Notes under the pieces: generated by a model
What the model saw: the letters and a program-made list of their open reading frames with translations, nothing else
Told to the model about the DNA's origin: nothing
Databases searched by the model: none
Made by a program: the position numbers and the translations under genes
Part shown: piece by piece, positions 48,855-58,608 of the stretch
How the letters are laid out: each line of letters opens with the position of its first letter
How positions within the stretch are numbered: position 1 is the stretch's first letter
NCBI GenBank assembly: GCA_018828145.1
Contig: JAHJWO010000054.1
Location: forward strand, 186,001-250,000
Reading direction: 5' to 3'
DNA: 64,000 bases
DNA from: Alphaproteobacteria bacterium
GTDB taxonomy: Bacteria > Pseudomonadota > Alphaproteobacteria > Rhizobiales > Devosiaceae

Positions 48855-49330
48855 TGGCGCAGGGCCTCACCCACCTCAACGAGCGGGGCGAAGCCCATAT
48901 CGTCGATATCGGCGACAAGGCGATCACCCGGCGCCGCGCCTTGGCACAGGCCAGGATTGTCGCCGAGACCGGCACGATTGTCGCCATCATGGGTGGTGGC
49001 CTCAAGAAGGGCGATGCCCTGGCAGTTGCTCGCATTGCCGGTATCATGGCCGCCAAGAAGACGTCCGACCTCATCCCGCTTTGCCACCCCATTCCACTGA
49101 CCAAGGTCAGCGTCGACATCGAAGCTGATGGCCCCGATGCCATCCTTATCCGTGCCACGGCCGAAACCACCGGGCAGACCGGTGTCGAGATGGAAGCCCT
49201 GGTCGCCGCCTCGACCGCGGCACTGACGCTCTACGACATGGCCAAGGCCATCGACCGCGCCATGACCATCACCGATATCTGCCTGGTCGAAAAATCCGGC
49301 GGAAAGTCCGGAGACTTTTCCCGGTCATGA
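48854..49330 (+). CDS. moaC: Cyclic pyranopterin monophosphate synthase (molybdenum cofactor)
   Basis: 158 residues. Makes cPMP in molybdopterin synthesis together with MoaA. Landmarks: the [14 protein letters not shown] start, [42 protein letters not shown] (LCHP active-site region), and [24 protein letters not shown] 48854 overlaps the trpC stop (TGATG); stop overlaps moeA (ATGA). Confidence 0.97.
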   Translation: MAQGLTHLNERGEAHIVDIGDKAITRRRALAQARIVAETGTIVAIMGGGLKKGDALAVARIAGIMAAKKTSDLIPLCHPIPLTKVSVDIEADGPDAILIRATAETTGQTGVEMEALVAASTAALTLYDMAKAIDRAMTITDICLVEKSGGKSGDFSRS

Positions 49331-50529
49331 GCCTGCTCCCGGTGGATGACGCGATTGCCGCGATCCTCCGGCGCGTGCCGGCGCCCATCGCCGAGACCGT
49401 GCCGCTGTCCGAGGCTGCCGGGCGCGTGCTGCTTGAACCCGTATTTGCCACCCACGATCAGCCTCCATTCAATTCCAGCGCCATGGACGGCTACGCCATC
49501 CGCGCTGCCGATGTCGTCGCTGGCCACGGGCTGACCGTGGTCGGCACGTCACAGGCGGGCGCCGGCTACCTCGGCACGCTTGGGCCGGGCGAGGCTGTCC
49601 GCATCTTCACTGGTGCACCGGTACCCGAAGGCGCCGACACGGTCATCATGCAGGAAGAGGCCAGGCGCGACGGAGACTTTGTTTCCTTCACTGTTCCGGC
49701 ACGACAGGGCCACAGCGTGCGGCCTATGGGTAACGACTTCGCTACCGGTCAACAGCTCGTCGACGCCGGCATTCGCCTGGCACCAATGCAGCTGGCGGTT
49801 GCCGCCGCTGCCAACGCGGCCACGCTCAAGGTCGCCAAACGGCCCCGCATCGCCCTGCTCGCCACGGGCGACGAACTCGTGCTGCCCGGCACGCCACTTG
49901 GCCCCGACCAAATTGTGGCATCAAACAGTTTTGGGCTGCGGCCCATGCTGACGCCCTACGCCGAAACGGTCACCGATCACGGCATTGCCCGCGACGATGC
50001 GGCTCAGCTGCGTAAGGCACTCCAAGACATTTTGGCCACTGGGCCGGATATCGTCATCACCACAGGTGGCGCAAGCGTCGGCGACCACGACATCGTGCAG
50101 GACATCCTCCTGGAATTGGGTGTCACGCTGGATTTCTGGAAGATCAACATGCGGCCCGGCAAGCCCCTCATGTTCGGAACACGCGGCAGCACCCTGATCT
50201 TCGGCCTCCCCGGCAATCCGGTTTCCGCCATGGTCACCGCCATGGTGTTCATTCGCCCCGCATTGCGCGCGTGGCTTGGCTATCCAGAACCCTCCCCCTG
50301 GCACCTGCCGCTGGCCGGCCCAACGCCCCCCAATACCGCCCGCCGCCACTTCATGCGCGCGCAATTGCTGCACACGCCCACTGGACCTGAGCTGCTGCCG
50401 ATCTCCCAGACGGACAGCGGCCACACCTCTTCGCTGGCGCGGGCCGATATGCTCATCGTCCAACCAGAGTTCGATCCCGGCCAATTGCCCGGCACCATTG
50501 TCGAAGCCATCCCGCCGGATGCTTTCTGA
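49327..50529 (+). CDS. moeA: Molybdopterin molybdenumtransferase
   Basis: 400 residues. Inserts molybdate into adenylylated molybdopterin. Landmarks: [13 protein letters not shown], the [15 protein letters not shown] segment, [21 protein letters not shown], and the MoCF-binding [14 protein letters not shown] and [12 protein letters not shown]. Normal length. Last gene of the overlapping run, followed by the lexA promoter. Confidence 0.96.
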   Translation: MSLLPVDDAIAAILRRVPAPIAETVPLSEAAGRVLLEPVFATHDQPPFNSSAMDGYAIRAADVVAGHGLTVVGTSQAGAGYLGTLGPGEAVRIFTGAPVPEGADTVIMQEEARRDGDFVSFTVPARQGHSVRPMGNDFATGQQLVDAGIRLAPMQLAVAAAANAATLKVAKRPRIALLATGDELVLPGTPLGPDQIVASNSFGLRPMLTPYAETVTDHGIARDDAAQLRKALQDILATGPDIVITTGGASVGDHDIVQDILLELGVTLDFWKINMRPGKPLMFGTRGSTLIFGLPGNPVSAMVTAMVFIRPALRAWLGYPEPSPWHLPLAGPTPPNTARRHFMRAQLLHTPTGPELLPISQTDSGHTSSLARADMLIVQPEFDPGQLPGTIVEAIPPDAF

Positions 50530-50570
50530 CTGTCGCGATCGCAACGACGACTGATCTTTTGCAAAGCATA

Positions 50571-50599
50571 TTGCGGAACATAACTGGAACACCTATAGT
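50571..50599 (+). promoter_or_regulatory. lexA promoter
   Basis: TTGCGG (50571-50576) and TATAGT (50594-50599) with a 17-base spacer form a good sigma70-type promoter. Expected transcription start is near 50606. Confidence 0.7.
50576..50590 (-). promoter_or_regulatory. LexA-binding site 1
   Basis: GAAC-N7-GAAC, which is the alphaproteobacterial SOS box GTTC-N7-GTTC on the minus strand. It fills the spacer of the lexA promoter. Confidence 0.85.
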
Positions 50600-50600
50600 C

Positions 50601-50615
50601 GTTCTGCCTATGTTC
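50601..50615 (+). promoter_or_regulatory. LexA-binding site 2
   Basis: GTTC-N7-GTTC on the plus strand, 10 bases beyond site 1 and in the opposite orientation. It covers the predicted transcription start. Confidence 0.85.
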
Positions 50616-50637
50616 TGATTCACTCCCCGAGGGGCCC

Positions 50638-51351
50638 ATGCTGACGCGCAAACAACACGAGCTGCTTATGTTCATCCATGAGCGGATGAAGGAAAGCGGC
50701 ATTCCGCCATCCTTCGACGAGATGAAGGATGCGCTCGACCTGGCGTCCAAATCGGGCATCCACCGGCTGATCACCGCCCTTGAGGAGCGCGGTTTCATCC
50801 GTCGCCTGCCCAACCGGGCCCGGGCCCTCGAAGTGGTCAAGCTCCCGGATTCGATGAACCCGTCACTCGGTGGTCGCAAGGCCCGCTTTGAGCCATCGGT
50901 CATCGAAGGCAGTCTGGGCAAGGTCAGCTCCCCGCCCTCGCGGATGTCGGCGGCCGAAGACTATGCCCGGCCGATTTCCATCCCGGTCATGGGCCGTATT
51001 GCGGCCGGCACGCCCATCGAGGCCATCCAGACCCACTCGCACACCATCATGGTTCCGCCGGAAATGCTGGGCGCCGGTGAGCACTTCGCGCTTGAAGTCC
51101 GCGGTGACTCGATGATCGATGCCGGCATTTTCGACGGGGATACTGTGCTCATCAAGAAGCAGGATCAGGCCTCGACGGGCGAAATCATCGTCGCCTTGGT
51201 GGACGATGAGGAAGCAACGCTCAAGCGCCTGCGCCGCAAGGGCAACACCGTAGCGCTGGAGGCGGCCAACCCCGCTTACGAGACCCGCATCTTCCCGCCC
51301 GACCGCGTCAAGGTGCAGGGCCGCCTTGTCGGTCTTCTCCGCAAGTATTAG
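50638..51351 (+). CDS. lexA: LexA, SOS-response repressor
   Basis: 237 residues, the longer alphaproteobacterial form. N-terminal winged helix (about 1-65, [30 protein letters not shown]), then a hinge with extra residues, then the self-cleaving peptidase domain. The cleavage pair is A123-G124 (RIAAGTP) and the catalytic dyad S158 (GDSMID) and K196 (ATLKRLR). RecA filaments on single-stranded DNA trigger cleavage. Two LexA boxes in its own promoter imply autorepression. Ribosome site GAGGGG. Confidence 0.97.
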   Translation: MLTRKQHELLMFIHERMKESGIPPSFDEMKDALDLASKSGIHRLITALEERGFIRRLPNRARALEVVKLPDSMNPSLGGRKARFEPSVIEGSLGKVSSPPSRMSAAEDYARPISIPVMGRIAAGTPIEAIQTHSHTIMVPPEMLGAGEHFALEVRGDSMIDAGIFDGDTVLIKKQDQASTGEIIVALVDDEEATLKRLRRKGNTVALEAANPAYETRIFPPDRVKVQGRLVGLLRKY

Positions 51352-51748
51352 GGCGCTATAGCCCTCAGCAGCGTGACGCGAGGCCTGGGCCAGCACAGGC
51401 GCGTCACCCTGCCACCCCCTCATTTTGGTAGATCGTACCAGGGCATCGAACCGCCTCTGGCGGCCGATGAGGCCGGCCGTAGTACTTAGGCGCGAAGCCA
51501 CTCCCTTGGTTTTCTTGGGATTTTTCTAACGACTTAAGCGGAATTTAACGGCCGACAGTGCCGGGACCTTGCAGATGGCGCTGTTCCGTGCCACATAGGT
51601 AACATACGTTTTCAGCCTAAGTCGGCTGCCTAATGCCGGTTCGCCGGACCGTGGCTTCCTTCTCTACCATGCGAACGTTATGTCCCTTTGGCATGTTGCC
51701 ATTGGATAACCGCTCGTTCGCTGATGCTACGAGCAAAAGGAAACTATC
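51352..51748 (+). other. Region between lexA and the cold-shock gene
   Basis: 397 bases with no supported gene. The last 150 bases are probably the long 5' leader of the cold-shock mRNA (short repeats such as GCGAACG and CGTTCGC at 51671-51722 could pair and make a thermosensitive fold). No terminator after lexA is obvious, and no promoter is convincing. Confidence 0.4.
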
Positions 51749-51961
51749 ATGTCCGTAATCACCGGCACCGTAAAATTCTTCAACACCACCAAGGGCTTCG
51801 GCTTCATTTCGCCTGAAAATGGCGGCAAGGACGCCTTCGTCCATATTTCTGCTGTTCAGCGTTCGGGCCTGCAGGGCCTCTACGAGAACGACAAGGTCAC
51901 CTATGAGCTCGAGACCGGCCGTGACGGCAAGGAATCGGCGACCAACCTGACCCTGCTCTAG
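51749..51961 (+). CDS. Cold-shock domain protein (CspA family)
   Basis: 70 residues, a single OB-fold. RNA-binding motifs RNP1 (KGFGFISP) and RNP2 (DAFVHISA) are intact; N-terminus GTVKFFN. Likely an RNA chaperone that melts mRNA structure, induced by cold or on entry into stationary phase. Ribosome site AAGGAAAC is strong. Followed by a clear terminator. Paralogue number cannot be judged here. Confidence 0.95.
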   Translation: MSVITGTVKFFNTTKGFGFISPENGGKDAFVHISAVQRSGLQGLYENDKVTYELETGRDGKESATNLTLL

Positions 51962-52004
51962 TCTGCGCTAGATCATAGCGAGCGCGCTTCGGCGCCGCTC
52001 GGCG

Positions 52005-52040
52005 AGGCCACCGCGATTTTGTCGCGGTGGCCTTTTCTTT
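52005..52040 (+). terminator. Terminator of the cold-shock gene
   Basis: AGGCCACCGCGA and TCGCGGTGGCCT form a 12-bp stem with loop TTTTG, then TTTCTTT. Confidence 0.92.
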
Positions 52041-52066
52041 GTCTGGTCGCCAGCAGCCAACAAAAT

Positions 52067-52092
52067 GGGGGACCGCATGCATGCGGTCCCCC
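52067..52092 (-). terminator. 26-base palindrome, terminator of the dehydratase gene
   Basis: GGGGGACCGCATG and its complement form a perfect palindrome. On the minus strand it is followed by ATTTTGTTGG, 20 bases after the stop of the IlvD/Edd gene. Faces the csp terminator 27 bases away. Confidence 0.75.
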
Positions 52093-52111
52093 GTGTCTTT
52101 CAAACCGGCGA

Positions 52112-53920
52112 TCAGTGGTTGTCGCGCGGGATTCCGTTGTTCTGCGCGATGCGCTGGTATTTTTCGGCTGGCTTGAGAATGGCACCATCGCCGAGCTGGC
52201 CAACCAGACCGCGCTGGATTTCCTGCCAGGGCGTCTGGTGCTTGGGGAACTTGTAGCCGCCAGAAGCCTCGAGATCTGCGCGACGCTGGGCGATCTCGGC
52301 GTCCGAGATCAGGATATTGGCCTGCCCCTGGTTGAGATCGATCCGCACACGGTCGCCTGTTTGCAGGATGGCGAGATTGCCACCCGCCGCCGCCTCTGGC
52401 GAAGCATTGAGGATCGAGGGCGAGCCCGACGTACCCGACTGGCGGCCATCGCCGATACAGGCCAGCGCATGCACGCCCTTCTTGATCAGATAGCTGGGCG
52501 GCCGCATGTTGACCACTTCCGCCGCGCCCGGATAACCGATCGGCCCGGCGCCGCGCATGAACAGCAGCGTATTCTCGTCGATATCGAGCGCGGGATCGTC
52601 GATGCGGTGGTGGTAGTCCTCCGGTCCATCGAACACCACCGCCTTGCCCTCGAACATGCCCGGATGCTCGGGATTGTTGAGGTAGCGATCGCGGAACTCC
52701 GACGAGATCACGCTGGTCTTCATGATGGCATTGTCAAAGAGGTTGCCACGCAGCACGAGGAAGCCCGCCTCGGTCTTGAGCGGATTGTCGAAGCGGCGGA
52801 TGACCTTGTCGTCCTGGATCGTCGTGTTGCGGCAGTTCTCGCCGATGGTCTTGCCATTGACGGTCGGCGCGTTCTCGCGGATCAGGCCCTGGGTCATCAA
52901 CTCGTTGACCACCGCCGGCACGCCACCGGCATGATAGTAGTCCTCGCCCAGATATTCACCCGCCGGCTGCAGGTTCACCAGCAGTGGCACCTTGTGGCCA
53001 TAGGTCTGGAAATCCTGCAGTTCGAGTTCCACGCCGATATGCTTGGCAATGGCCTGGATGTGGATCGGCGCATTGGTCGATCCGCCGATGGCCGAATTGA
53101 CCACGATGGTGTTGATGAAATTGTCCTTGGTCAGGATATCGGACGGCTTGAGGTCCTCATGCACCATGTCCACGATGCGCTTGCCCGTGCGATATGCCAT
53201 TTCCTGGCGGTCACGGTAGGGTGCCGGAATGGCAGCCGAACCCGGCAGCTGCATGCCCAGCGACTCCGCCAGCGAGTTCATCGTCGTGGCCGTACCCATG
53301 GTGTTGCAATAGCCGGTTGAGGGCGCGGACGATGCAACAAGTTCAATGAACTGGGCATAGTCGATCTCGCCGGCCGCCATCATCTGGCGGGCCTTCCAGA
53401 CGATGGTGCCCGAACCGGTGCGCTCGCCCTTGTGCCAGCCATTGAGCATGGGACCGACCGATAGCGCGATAGCCGGAATATTGACGGTCGCCGCCCCCAT
53501 GAGCATGGCCGGGGTGGTCTTGTCGCAACCAATGGTCAGCACCACGCCATCCAGCGGATAGCCGTAGAGCACTTCCACGAGCCCGAGATAGGCCAGGTTA
53601 CGGTCCAGACCCGCCGTCGGGCGCTTGCCGGTTTCCTGGATCGGATGCACCGGAAACTCGATGGCGATGCCGCCGGCTTCGCGGATGCCCTCGCGCACGC
53701 GCTCAGCCAGCACGATGTGATGGCGGTTGCAGGGGCTGAGATCGGACCCGGTCTGCGCAATGCCGATGATCGGCTTGTCAGACTGCAGCTCTTCGCGCGA
53801 CACGCCGAAGTTCATGTAGCGCTCGAGATAGAGCGCCGTCATGTCCGGATTGTCCGGATTGTCGAACCAGGCGCGCGAGCGCAACTTCTTGGGCGCCGAG
53901 CCGCCGTTTCCTGCCGTCAT
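52112..53920 (-). CDS. IlvD/Edd-family sugar-acid dehydratase (arabonate/galactonate-type)
   Basis: 602 residues from ATG 53920, with ribosome site AGAGGAAG. Belongs to the dihydroxyacid/phosphogluconate dehydratase superfamily with Fe-S cluster cysteines ([21 protein letters not shown], and GYCNTMGTA). The 600-residue size and [26 protein letters not shown] start match pentonate/hexonate dehydratases (arabonate, xylonate, galactonate group) rather than IlvD. Sitting opposite dgoK/dgoA, D-galactonate to 2-keto-3-deoxygalactonate is the most likely reaction, though arabonate or fuconate are possible. Divergent promoter with dgoK. Confidence 0.85.
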   Translation of the reverse strand: MTAGNGGSAPKKLRSRAWFDNPDNPDMTALYLERYMNFGVSREELQSDKPIIGIAQTGSDLSPCNRHHIVLAERVREGIREAGGIAIEFPVHPIQETGKRPTAGLDRNLAYLGLVEVLYGYPLDGVVLTIGCDKTTPAMLMGAATVNIPAIALSVGPMLNGWHKGERTGSGTIVWKARQMMAAGEIDYAQFIELVASSAPSTGYCNTMGTATTMNSLAESLGMQLPGSAAIPAPYRDRQEMAYRTGKRIVDMVHEDLKPSDILTKDNFINTIVVNSAIGGSTNAPIHIQAIAKHIGVELELQDFQTYGHKVPLLVNLQPAGEYLGEDYYHAGGVPAVVNELMTQGLIRENAPTVNGKTIGENCRNTTIQDDKVIRRFDNPLKTEAGFLVLRGNLFDNAIMKTSVISSEFRDRYLNNPEHPGMFEGKAVVFDGPEDYHHRIDDPALDIDENTLLFMRGAGPIGYPGAAEVVNMRPPSYLIKKGVHALACIGDGRQSGTSGSPSILNASPEAAAGGNLAILQTGDRVRIDLNQGQANILISDAEIAQRRADLEASGGYKFPKHQTPWQEIQRGLVGQLGDGAILKPAEKYQRIAQNNGIPRDNH

Positions 53921-54216
53921 CTCATCTTCCTCTTGGATCCGCTCGCGTGTGGACGCGTCAGCGTTTGGAGTGGTTCTAGCATGGCTTTTGCCAGAGTGAA
54001 CGCGATTCCGCACAAAAAATCATACAAATGAGATTGGCGGCAAAACGCCGTTGAAGTTTTTTCTCATCGCTCTGAAAATCTTACCAAACGAGGGGACCGG
54101 CTGTACCGCTTGGAGGTGATGTTCTGCGCCGTGGGAAGCCGAGAATCGGACTGGCTGAAACAACTCTCAGCCATTAGGGTCGCGCCGCGACGGGGCTGCC
54201 GCGGTGAGGACAATTC
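53921..54216. promoter_or_regulatory. Divergent regulatory region of the galactonate genes
   Basis: 296 bases between the dehydratase and dgoK. AT-rich patches include AATCATACAAATGAGATT (54016-54033), an imperfect dyad with AATC/GATT arms, and GGCGGCAAAACGCC (54036-54049). A GntR- or IclR-type operator is plausible for such genes, but the regulator itself is not in the window. Confidence 0.35.
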
Positions 54217-55137
54217 GTGACTGAAATCATAGACTGGGTTGCTGTGGACTGGGGGACCTCCAACCTCCGTGCCTGGGGGATCGCCGCCGACGGCTCGGTA
54301 GCGTTCGAGAAAACCTCCCCCAAAGGGATGGGCAAGCTCACCCGTGAGCAATTCCCGGCCGCTCTGTCCGAGTTGCTCGATGGTATCCCCCCTGCCCGCA
54401 ACAGCCAGCTTGACGTGCTCATCTGCGGCATGGCCGGCGCCCGCCAGGGCTGGATGGAGGCGCCGTACCTCGAAGCCCCCGCCGATCTGCGCGGCCTGAG
54501 CGAAGGGGCCGTGCGGCCCGCCATGCCCAACAGTCATCTCGCACCCGCCATCCTGCCTGGCGTCTGCCAGAAGGCCGGCGCCGATAATGTCATGCGCGGC
54601 GAAGAAACCCAGCTGCTCGGCCTCGCGGCATTGTCGCCGGGCTTTAACGGCATGGTCTGCATGCCCGGCACCCACTCCAAGTGGGCCCAGCTTTCCGGCA
54701 CACGTATCGAGCGCTTCTCGACCGCCATGACGGGCGAGCTGTTCGAGGTGCTGCGTACCCATTCCGTGCTGCGCCATTCCTTGGCTGGTGATCTCGACGG
54801 TCCGGGTCGCGCCGAAGGTTTCGACCTTGGCGCCGCCGCTGGCCTCGAGCACCCCGAACAACTGCTCGGCACGCTGTTCCAGGTCCGCGCCAGTTCACTG
54901 CTCTCAGGCCGTCAGCCCGATTGGTGCGCCGGCTATCTCTCGGGCCTGCTGATCGGCACCGAAATTGGCAGCAACCGTCATCTGATCGGGTCACAGGCCG
55001 TGCCGCTGATCGGCTCGCCGGCCCTCTGCACGCTCTATGCGAGGGTGCTGGACATGGCTGGCGCCCGGGGCGAACCCTGGGACGCCACCGAAATCGTGCT
55101 GGCCGGCCTCAAGGCCGCGCGCAGCTTCGCCGCATAA
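54217..55137 (+). CDS. dgoK: 2-dehydro-3-deoxygalactonokinase
   Basis: 306 residues. Phosphorylates 2-keto-3-deoxygalactonate with ATP, DgoK type of the ASKHA fold. Landmarks: WVAVDWGTSNLRAW phosphate-1 loop, ICGMAGARQGWMEAPYL, RGEETQLLG, MPGTHSKWAQL and FSTAMTGELFE. Start is GTG 54217 with GAGG upstream. Sits 15 bases before dgoA. Confidence 0.95.
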   Translation: MTEIIDWVAVDWGTSNLRAWGIAADGSVAFEKTSPKGMGKLTREQFPAALSELLDGIPPARNSQLDVLICGMAGARQGWMEAPYLEAPADLRGLSEGAVRPAMPNSHLAPAILPGVCQKAGADNVMRGEETQLLGLAALSPGFNGMVCMPGTHSKWAQLSGTRIERFSTAMTGELFEVLRTHSVLRHSLAGDLDGPGRAEGFDLGAAAGLEHPEQLLGTLFQVRASSLLSGRQPDWCAGYLSGLLIGTEIGSNRHLIGSQAVPLIGSPALCTLYARVLDMAGARGEPWDATEIVLAGLKAARSFAA

Positions 55138-55152
55138 CTGGAGTTCATATCG

Positions 55153-55764
55153 ATGAACCATCGCCACCTCATCGCCATCCTCCGCGGCATCACGCCGTCC
55201 GAGACCGTTCATGTCTGCCAGGCTCTGATTGCCGCCGGCATAACCATGATCGAAGTGCCGCTCAATTCGCCAGACGCGCTCACCAGCATTGCGCTCGCCT
55301 CCAACGCACTGGGCGATGACGCAGCGATCGGCGCCGGCACTGTGCTCACCAAGAAGCAGGTCTGGGCTGTGGCCGATGCCGGCGGCACCTTTATCGTCTC
55401 ACCCGATACCAACAAGGCGGTCATCGAGGAGACGGTGCGCATTCAGCTCCTGTCCTATCCCGGCGTGTTCACCCCTACCGATGCCTTCCGGGCCATCAAG
55501 GCCGGCGCGACGGGCCTCAAATTCTTCCCCGCCGAGGTGCTGGGTCCCAAGGGCATCAAGGCCATGAAGGCCGTTCTGCCGCCCGAACTGCCCGTCTATG
55601 CCGTGGGCGGCGCCAACCCCGACAATTTCGGAGAATATTTTGCCGCCGGCTGCACCGGATTTGGCCTGGGCACATACCTCTACAAGCCCGGCATGGACGT
55701 CGCCCAGGTCGCCGAGCGCGCTGCCACGGCCGTTGCTGCCTATGACACGGGGAAAGCCCAATGA
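55153..55764 (+). CDS. dgoA: 2-dehydro-3-deoxy-6-phosphogalactonate aldolase
   Basis: 203 residues, class I KDPG/KDPGal aldolase TIM barrel. Cleaves KDPGal to pyruvate and glyceraldehyde 3-phosphate. Schiff-base K123 in GLKFFPAE, the Glu in MIEVPLNSP, and GAGTVLTKKQV. The LIAILRGI start fits DgoA rather than Eda. Stop overlaps the ATG of the lactonase (ATGA). Confidence 0.95.
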   Translation: MNHRHLIAILRGITPSETVHVCQALIAAGITMIEVPLNSPDALTSIALASNALGDDAAIGAGTVLTKKQVWAVADAGGTFIVSPDTNKAVIEETVRIQLLSYPGVFTPTDAFRAIKAGATGLKFFPAEVLGPKGIKAMKAVLPPELPVYAVGGANPDNFGEYFAAGCTGFGLGTYLYKPGMDVAQVAERAATAVAAYDTGKAQ

Positions 55765-56639
55765 CCGATACGGCCGGCCTTCTGCTCGACAGCCAATGTT
55801 CTCTGGGCGAAGGCCCGATCTGGCATGCCGGACGACAGCAGCTGTTCTTCTTCGACATCAACGAACAGACCCTGTTCGCGGTGACCGCCGCTGGCGAAAT
55901 TGTCGACAGCTGGCTGTTCAACGAGACCGTTGCAGCAGCCGCGATTGTTGACGACAATATGCTGGTCCTTGCCACCGATACCGGCCTCAAGCAGTTCGAT
56001 CTCTCGACAGGCGGCATGAATCGCATCAACGAGATCGAGGCGGACAAGGCCGCGACACGTACCAATGACAGCCGCGTTCATCCCTCTGGCGCCTTCTGGA
56101 TCGGCACCATGGATCGCGGTTCTGCCGAGGCGCCTATTGGCTCGGTCTATCACTACCGTGCCGGCACCCTGACCACGCTCAAGTCTGGCATCGCCATCCC
56201 CAACGCCACCTGCTTTTCTCCCGATGGCCGGATCGCCTATTGGACCGATACGCCGACCAAGAAGATCATGCAGGTCGCGACCGACCCGGCCACCGGCCTG
56301 CCGGTTGGCGAATGGACACTGTTCGCCGATGTGAGCGAAGGGCGCGGCTATCCCGATGGTGCCGTAGTCGACAGCCAGGGCTACCTCTGGAACGCCAAAT
56401 GGGGCGGCTCCTGTGTCGTGCGCCACGCGCCGGATGGCTCCATCGACCGCATCGTCGAAGTACCCGTGAGCCAGGTCACCTGCCCCGCCTTTGGCGGACC
56501 CGACCTCAAGACCATGTTCATCACCACCGCCAACAAGAATTTGAGCGCCGAGCAGTTGGCCTCCGAAAAGGTAGCTGGCGGCCTCTTCGCCATAGACCTT
56601 GACGTGCCCGGCCTGCCCGAAGCGACCATCACACTCTGA
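55761..56639 (+). CDS. SMP-30/gluconolactonase-family sugar lactonase
   Basis: 292 residues, six-bladed propeller. Hydrolyses sugar lactones, here probably galactono-1,4-lactone to galactonate. Metal site residues: Glu in SLGEGPIW, Asn in RTNDSRVHPSG, Asn in IPNATCFSPDG, and Asp in YPDGAVVDSQGYLWNA. These are the four normal ligands (Glu, Asn, Asn, Asp). Coupled to dgoA; 10 bases before the beta-galactosidase. Confidence 0.93.
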   Translation: MTDTAGLLLDSQCSLGEGPIWHAGRQQLFFFDINEQTLFAVTAAGEIVDSWLFNETVAAAAIVDDNMLVLATDTGLKQFDLSTGGMNRINEIEADKAATRTNDSRVHPSGAFWIGTMDRGSAEAPIGSVYHYRAGTLTTLKSGIAIPNATCFSPDGRIAYWTDTPTKKIMQVATDPATGLPVGEWTLFADVSEGRGYPDGAVVDSQGYLWNAKWGGSCVVRHAPDGSIDRIVEVPVSQVTCPAFGGPDLKTMFITTANKNLSAEQLASEKVAGGLFAIDLDVPGLPEATITL

Positions 56640-56649
56640 GACCCTTGCC

Positions 56650-58608
56650 ATGACCACCCCTGCACTCGGCGTCTGCTACTATCCCGAACACTGGCCCGAG
56701 GACTGGTGGGACCGAGACGCGGCCCGCATGGCCGAGGTCGGCATCAAATGGGTGCGCATCGGCGAGTTCGCCTGGTCCCGGTTGGAGCCGACGCCCGGCA
56801 ACCTAACCTTCGACTGGATAATCCGGGCCATGGACGTGCTCGGGCGACACGGGCTTAAGGTGGTTTTCGGCACCCCCACCGCCACCCCGCCGCGCTGGAT
56901 GATCGACAAGCATCCCGACATGCTCGCCGTCGACGCGCAGGGGCGTCGCAAGGGCTTCGGTTCTCGCCGTCACTATGATTTCAGCCATCTCGGCTATCGC
57001 GAAGAAGCCGGCCGCATCACCCGCCTGCTCGCCGATGCAGTGGGCAACCACCCCGCGCTTGGCGCCTGGCAGACCGACAACGAGTATGGCTGCCACGGCA
57101 CCACCTATTCTTATTCGCCCGCTGCAAAGCAGGGCTTTCAGCATTGGCTGGCCGAAAAGTACGGCACGGTCGAAGCTCTGAACCAGGCCTGGGGAAATGT
57201 CTTCTGGTCCATGGAATACAATCGCTTCGACCAGATCGAGTTGCCCAACCTGTTGGTCTGCGAGGCGGCACCGGCCCATGACCTCGACTTCCGCCGCTAT
57301 GCCTCCGATCAGGTCGCGGCCTTCAACAAGGTACAGTTCAACATCCTCAAGGGGGTGCGGCCCGACCTGCCGGTCATCCACAATTTCATGAGCCGTTACA
57401 CGGAGTTCGACCACTATGACGTGGCCGAAACGCTCGATATTGCCAGCTGGGACAGCTACCCCATTGGCCATCTTGCGGTCAGTGCCGAGCCCGACGAGAT
57501 CAAGCGCCTCTATATGCGCCAGGGCGACCCGGACAACGCGGCCTTCCATCACGATCTCTACCGCGCCGTGGGCCACGGCCGCTGGTGGATCATGGAGCAG
57601 CAGCCCGGCCCCGTGAACTGGGCACAGTTCAACCCCGATCCCCTGCCCGGCATGGCCCGGCTCTGGGCCTGGGAGGCCTTTGCCCACGGTGCCGAGGTGG
57701 TGACCTATTTCCGTTGGCGCCAGGCGCCCTTCGCGCAGGAACAGATGCATGCCGGCCTGTTGCGCCCCGATAGCGAGCCCGCACCGGCCTATCACGAAGC
57801 CATTCAGGTTGCCGAGGAGCTCAAGGCCGTCGGCCTTGACGGCACGGCGAGCAAGGGCCGCGTTGCCATCATATTCGACTATCAGAGCGAATGGGCTTGG
57901 GAGATCCAGCCTCAGGCCAAGGGCTTCAGCCATGGTGCGCATGTCAGGGCACTCTACGCCGCCTTCCGCAAGCACGGCGTCGATATCGACATCCTGCCGC
58001 CCAGCACCAGCAGCTTTGCCGGCTATGACATCGTCGCCATTCCCGCGCTTTTCGCCTGGAATGATGACCTGCGCACCGCCATTGCCGACTTCGAGGGCCA
58101 CTTGTTGATCGGCCCTCGCTCTGGCTCCAAGACGCAGGACTTTGCTATTCCGCCAACCCTGGCGCCAGACCTGCCGAGCAATCTGCTCGACGTGAAAGTC
58201 GCCCGCATCGATAGCCTCGATCCCGCGCTTGAAATCGAGGTCAAGGGCAGCGGCGCCATCCATCACTGGCGCGAGCGCCTTGAAACCAAGGCCAACGTCA
58301 TCATCGAGGATGTCGATGGCTGGCCGGTTCTCGTCTCGCAGGGCAAGCTCTTCTACCTCGGCGCCAGCGGCACCAAGGCACTGGTGCAGCGCGTTGTCGA
58401 TTACCTGATCGCCGAGGCAGATCTCCCCACCCTGGCCCTGCCGGCCGGCGTGCGCTGCCGCATCCGCGACGGCTTCCGCATCTATGTGAACTATGCCGCG
58501 GGTCCGGCCATCCTGAACCCGGCCGGGGACGAAGCTGGATATGTGCTGGGTTCCGCTGACATGCCAGCGGCGGGCGTCACGGTGGCGCGACTCGCCAAGG
58601 GCGCGTGA
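56650..58608 (+). CDS. GH42 beta-galactosidase
   Basis: 652 residues. Retaining beta-galactosidase of family GH42: N-terminal barrel with acid/base E145 (QTDNEYGCH) and nucleophile E316 (WWIMEQQPGP), then a trimerisation domain (about 395-590) and a beta-sandwich end. No signal peptide, so it acts on imported oligosaccharides; releases galactose from plant- or milk-type beta-galactosides. It may also act on alpha-L-arabinopyranosides. ATG 56650 is preferred to 56599. Overlaps comEC by 32 bases, tail to tail. Confidence 0.94.
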   Translation: MTTPALGVCYYPEHWPEDWWDRDAARMAEVGIKWVRIGEFAWSRLEPTPGNLTFDWIIRAMDVLGRHGLKVVFGTPTATPPRWMIDKHPDMLAVDAQGRRKGFGSRRHYDFSHLGYREEAGRITRLLADAVGNHPALGAWQTDNEYGCHGTTYSYSPAAKQGFQHWLAEKYGTVEALNQAWGNVFWSMEYNRFDQIELPNLLVCEAAPAHDLDFRRYASDQVAAFNKVQFNILKGVRPDLPVIHNFMSRYTEFDHYDVAETLDIASWDSYPIGHLAVSAEPDEIKRLYMRQGDPDNAAFHHDLYRAVGHGRWWIMEQQPGPVNWAQFNPDPLPGMARLWAWEAFAHGAEVVTYFRWRQAPFAQEQMHAGLLRPDSEPAPAYHEAIQVAEELKAVGLDGTASKGRVAIIFDYQSEWAWEIQPQAKGFSHGAHVRALYAAFRKHGVDIDILPPSTSSFAGYDIVAIPALFAWNDDLRTAIADFEGHLLIGPRSGSKTQDFAIPPTLAPDLPSNLLDVKVARIDSLDPALEIEVKGSGAIHHWRERLETKANVIIEDVDGWPVLVSQGKLFYLGASGTKALVQRVVDYLIAEADLPTLALPAGVRCRIRDGFRIYVNYAAGPAILNPAGDEAGYVLGSADMPAAGVTVARLAKGA

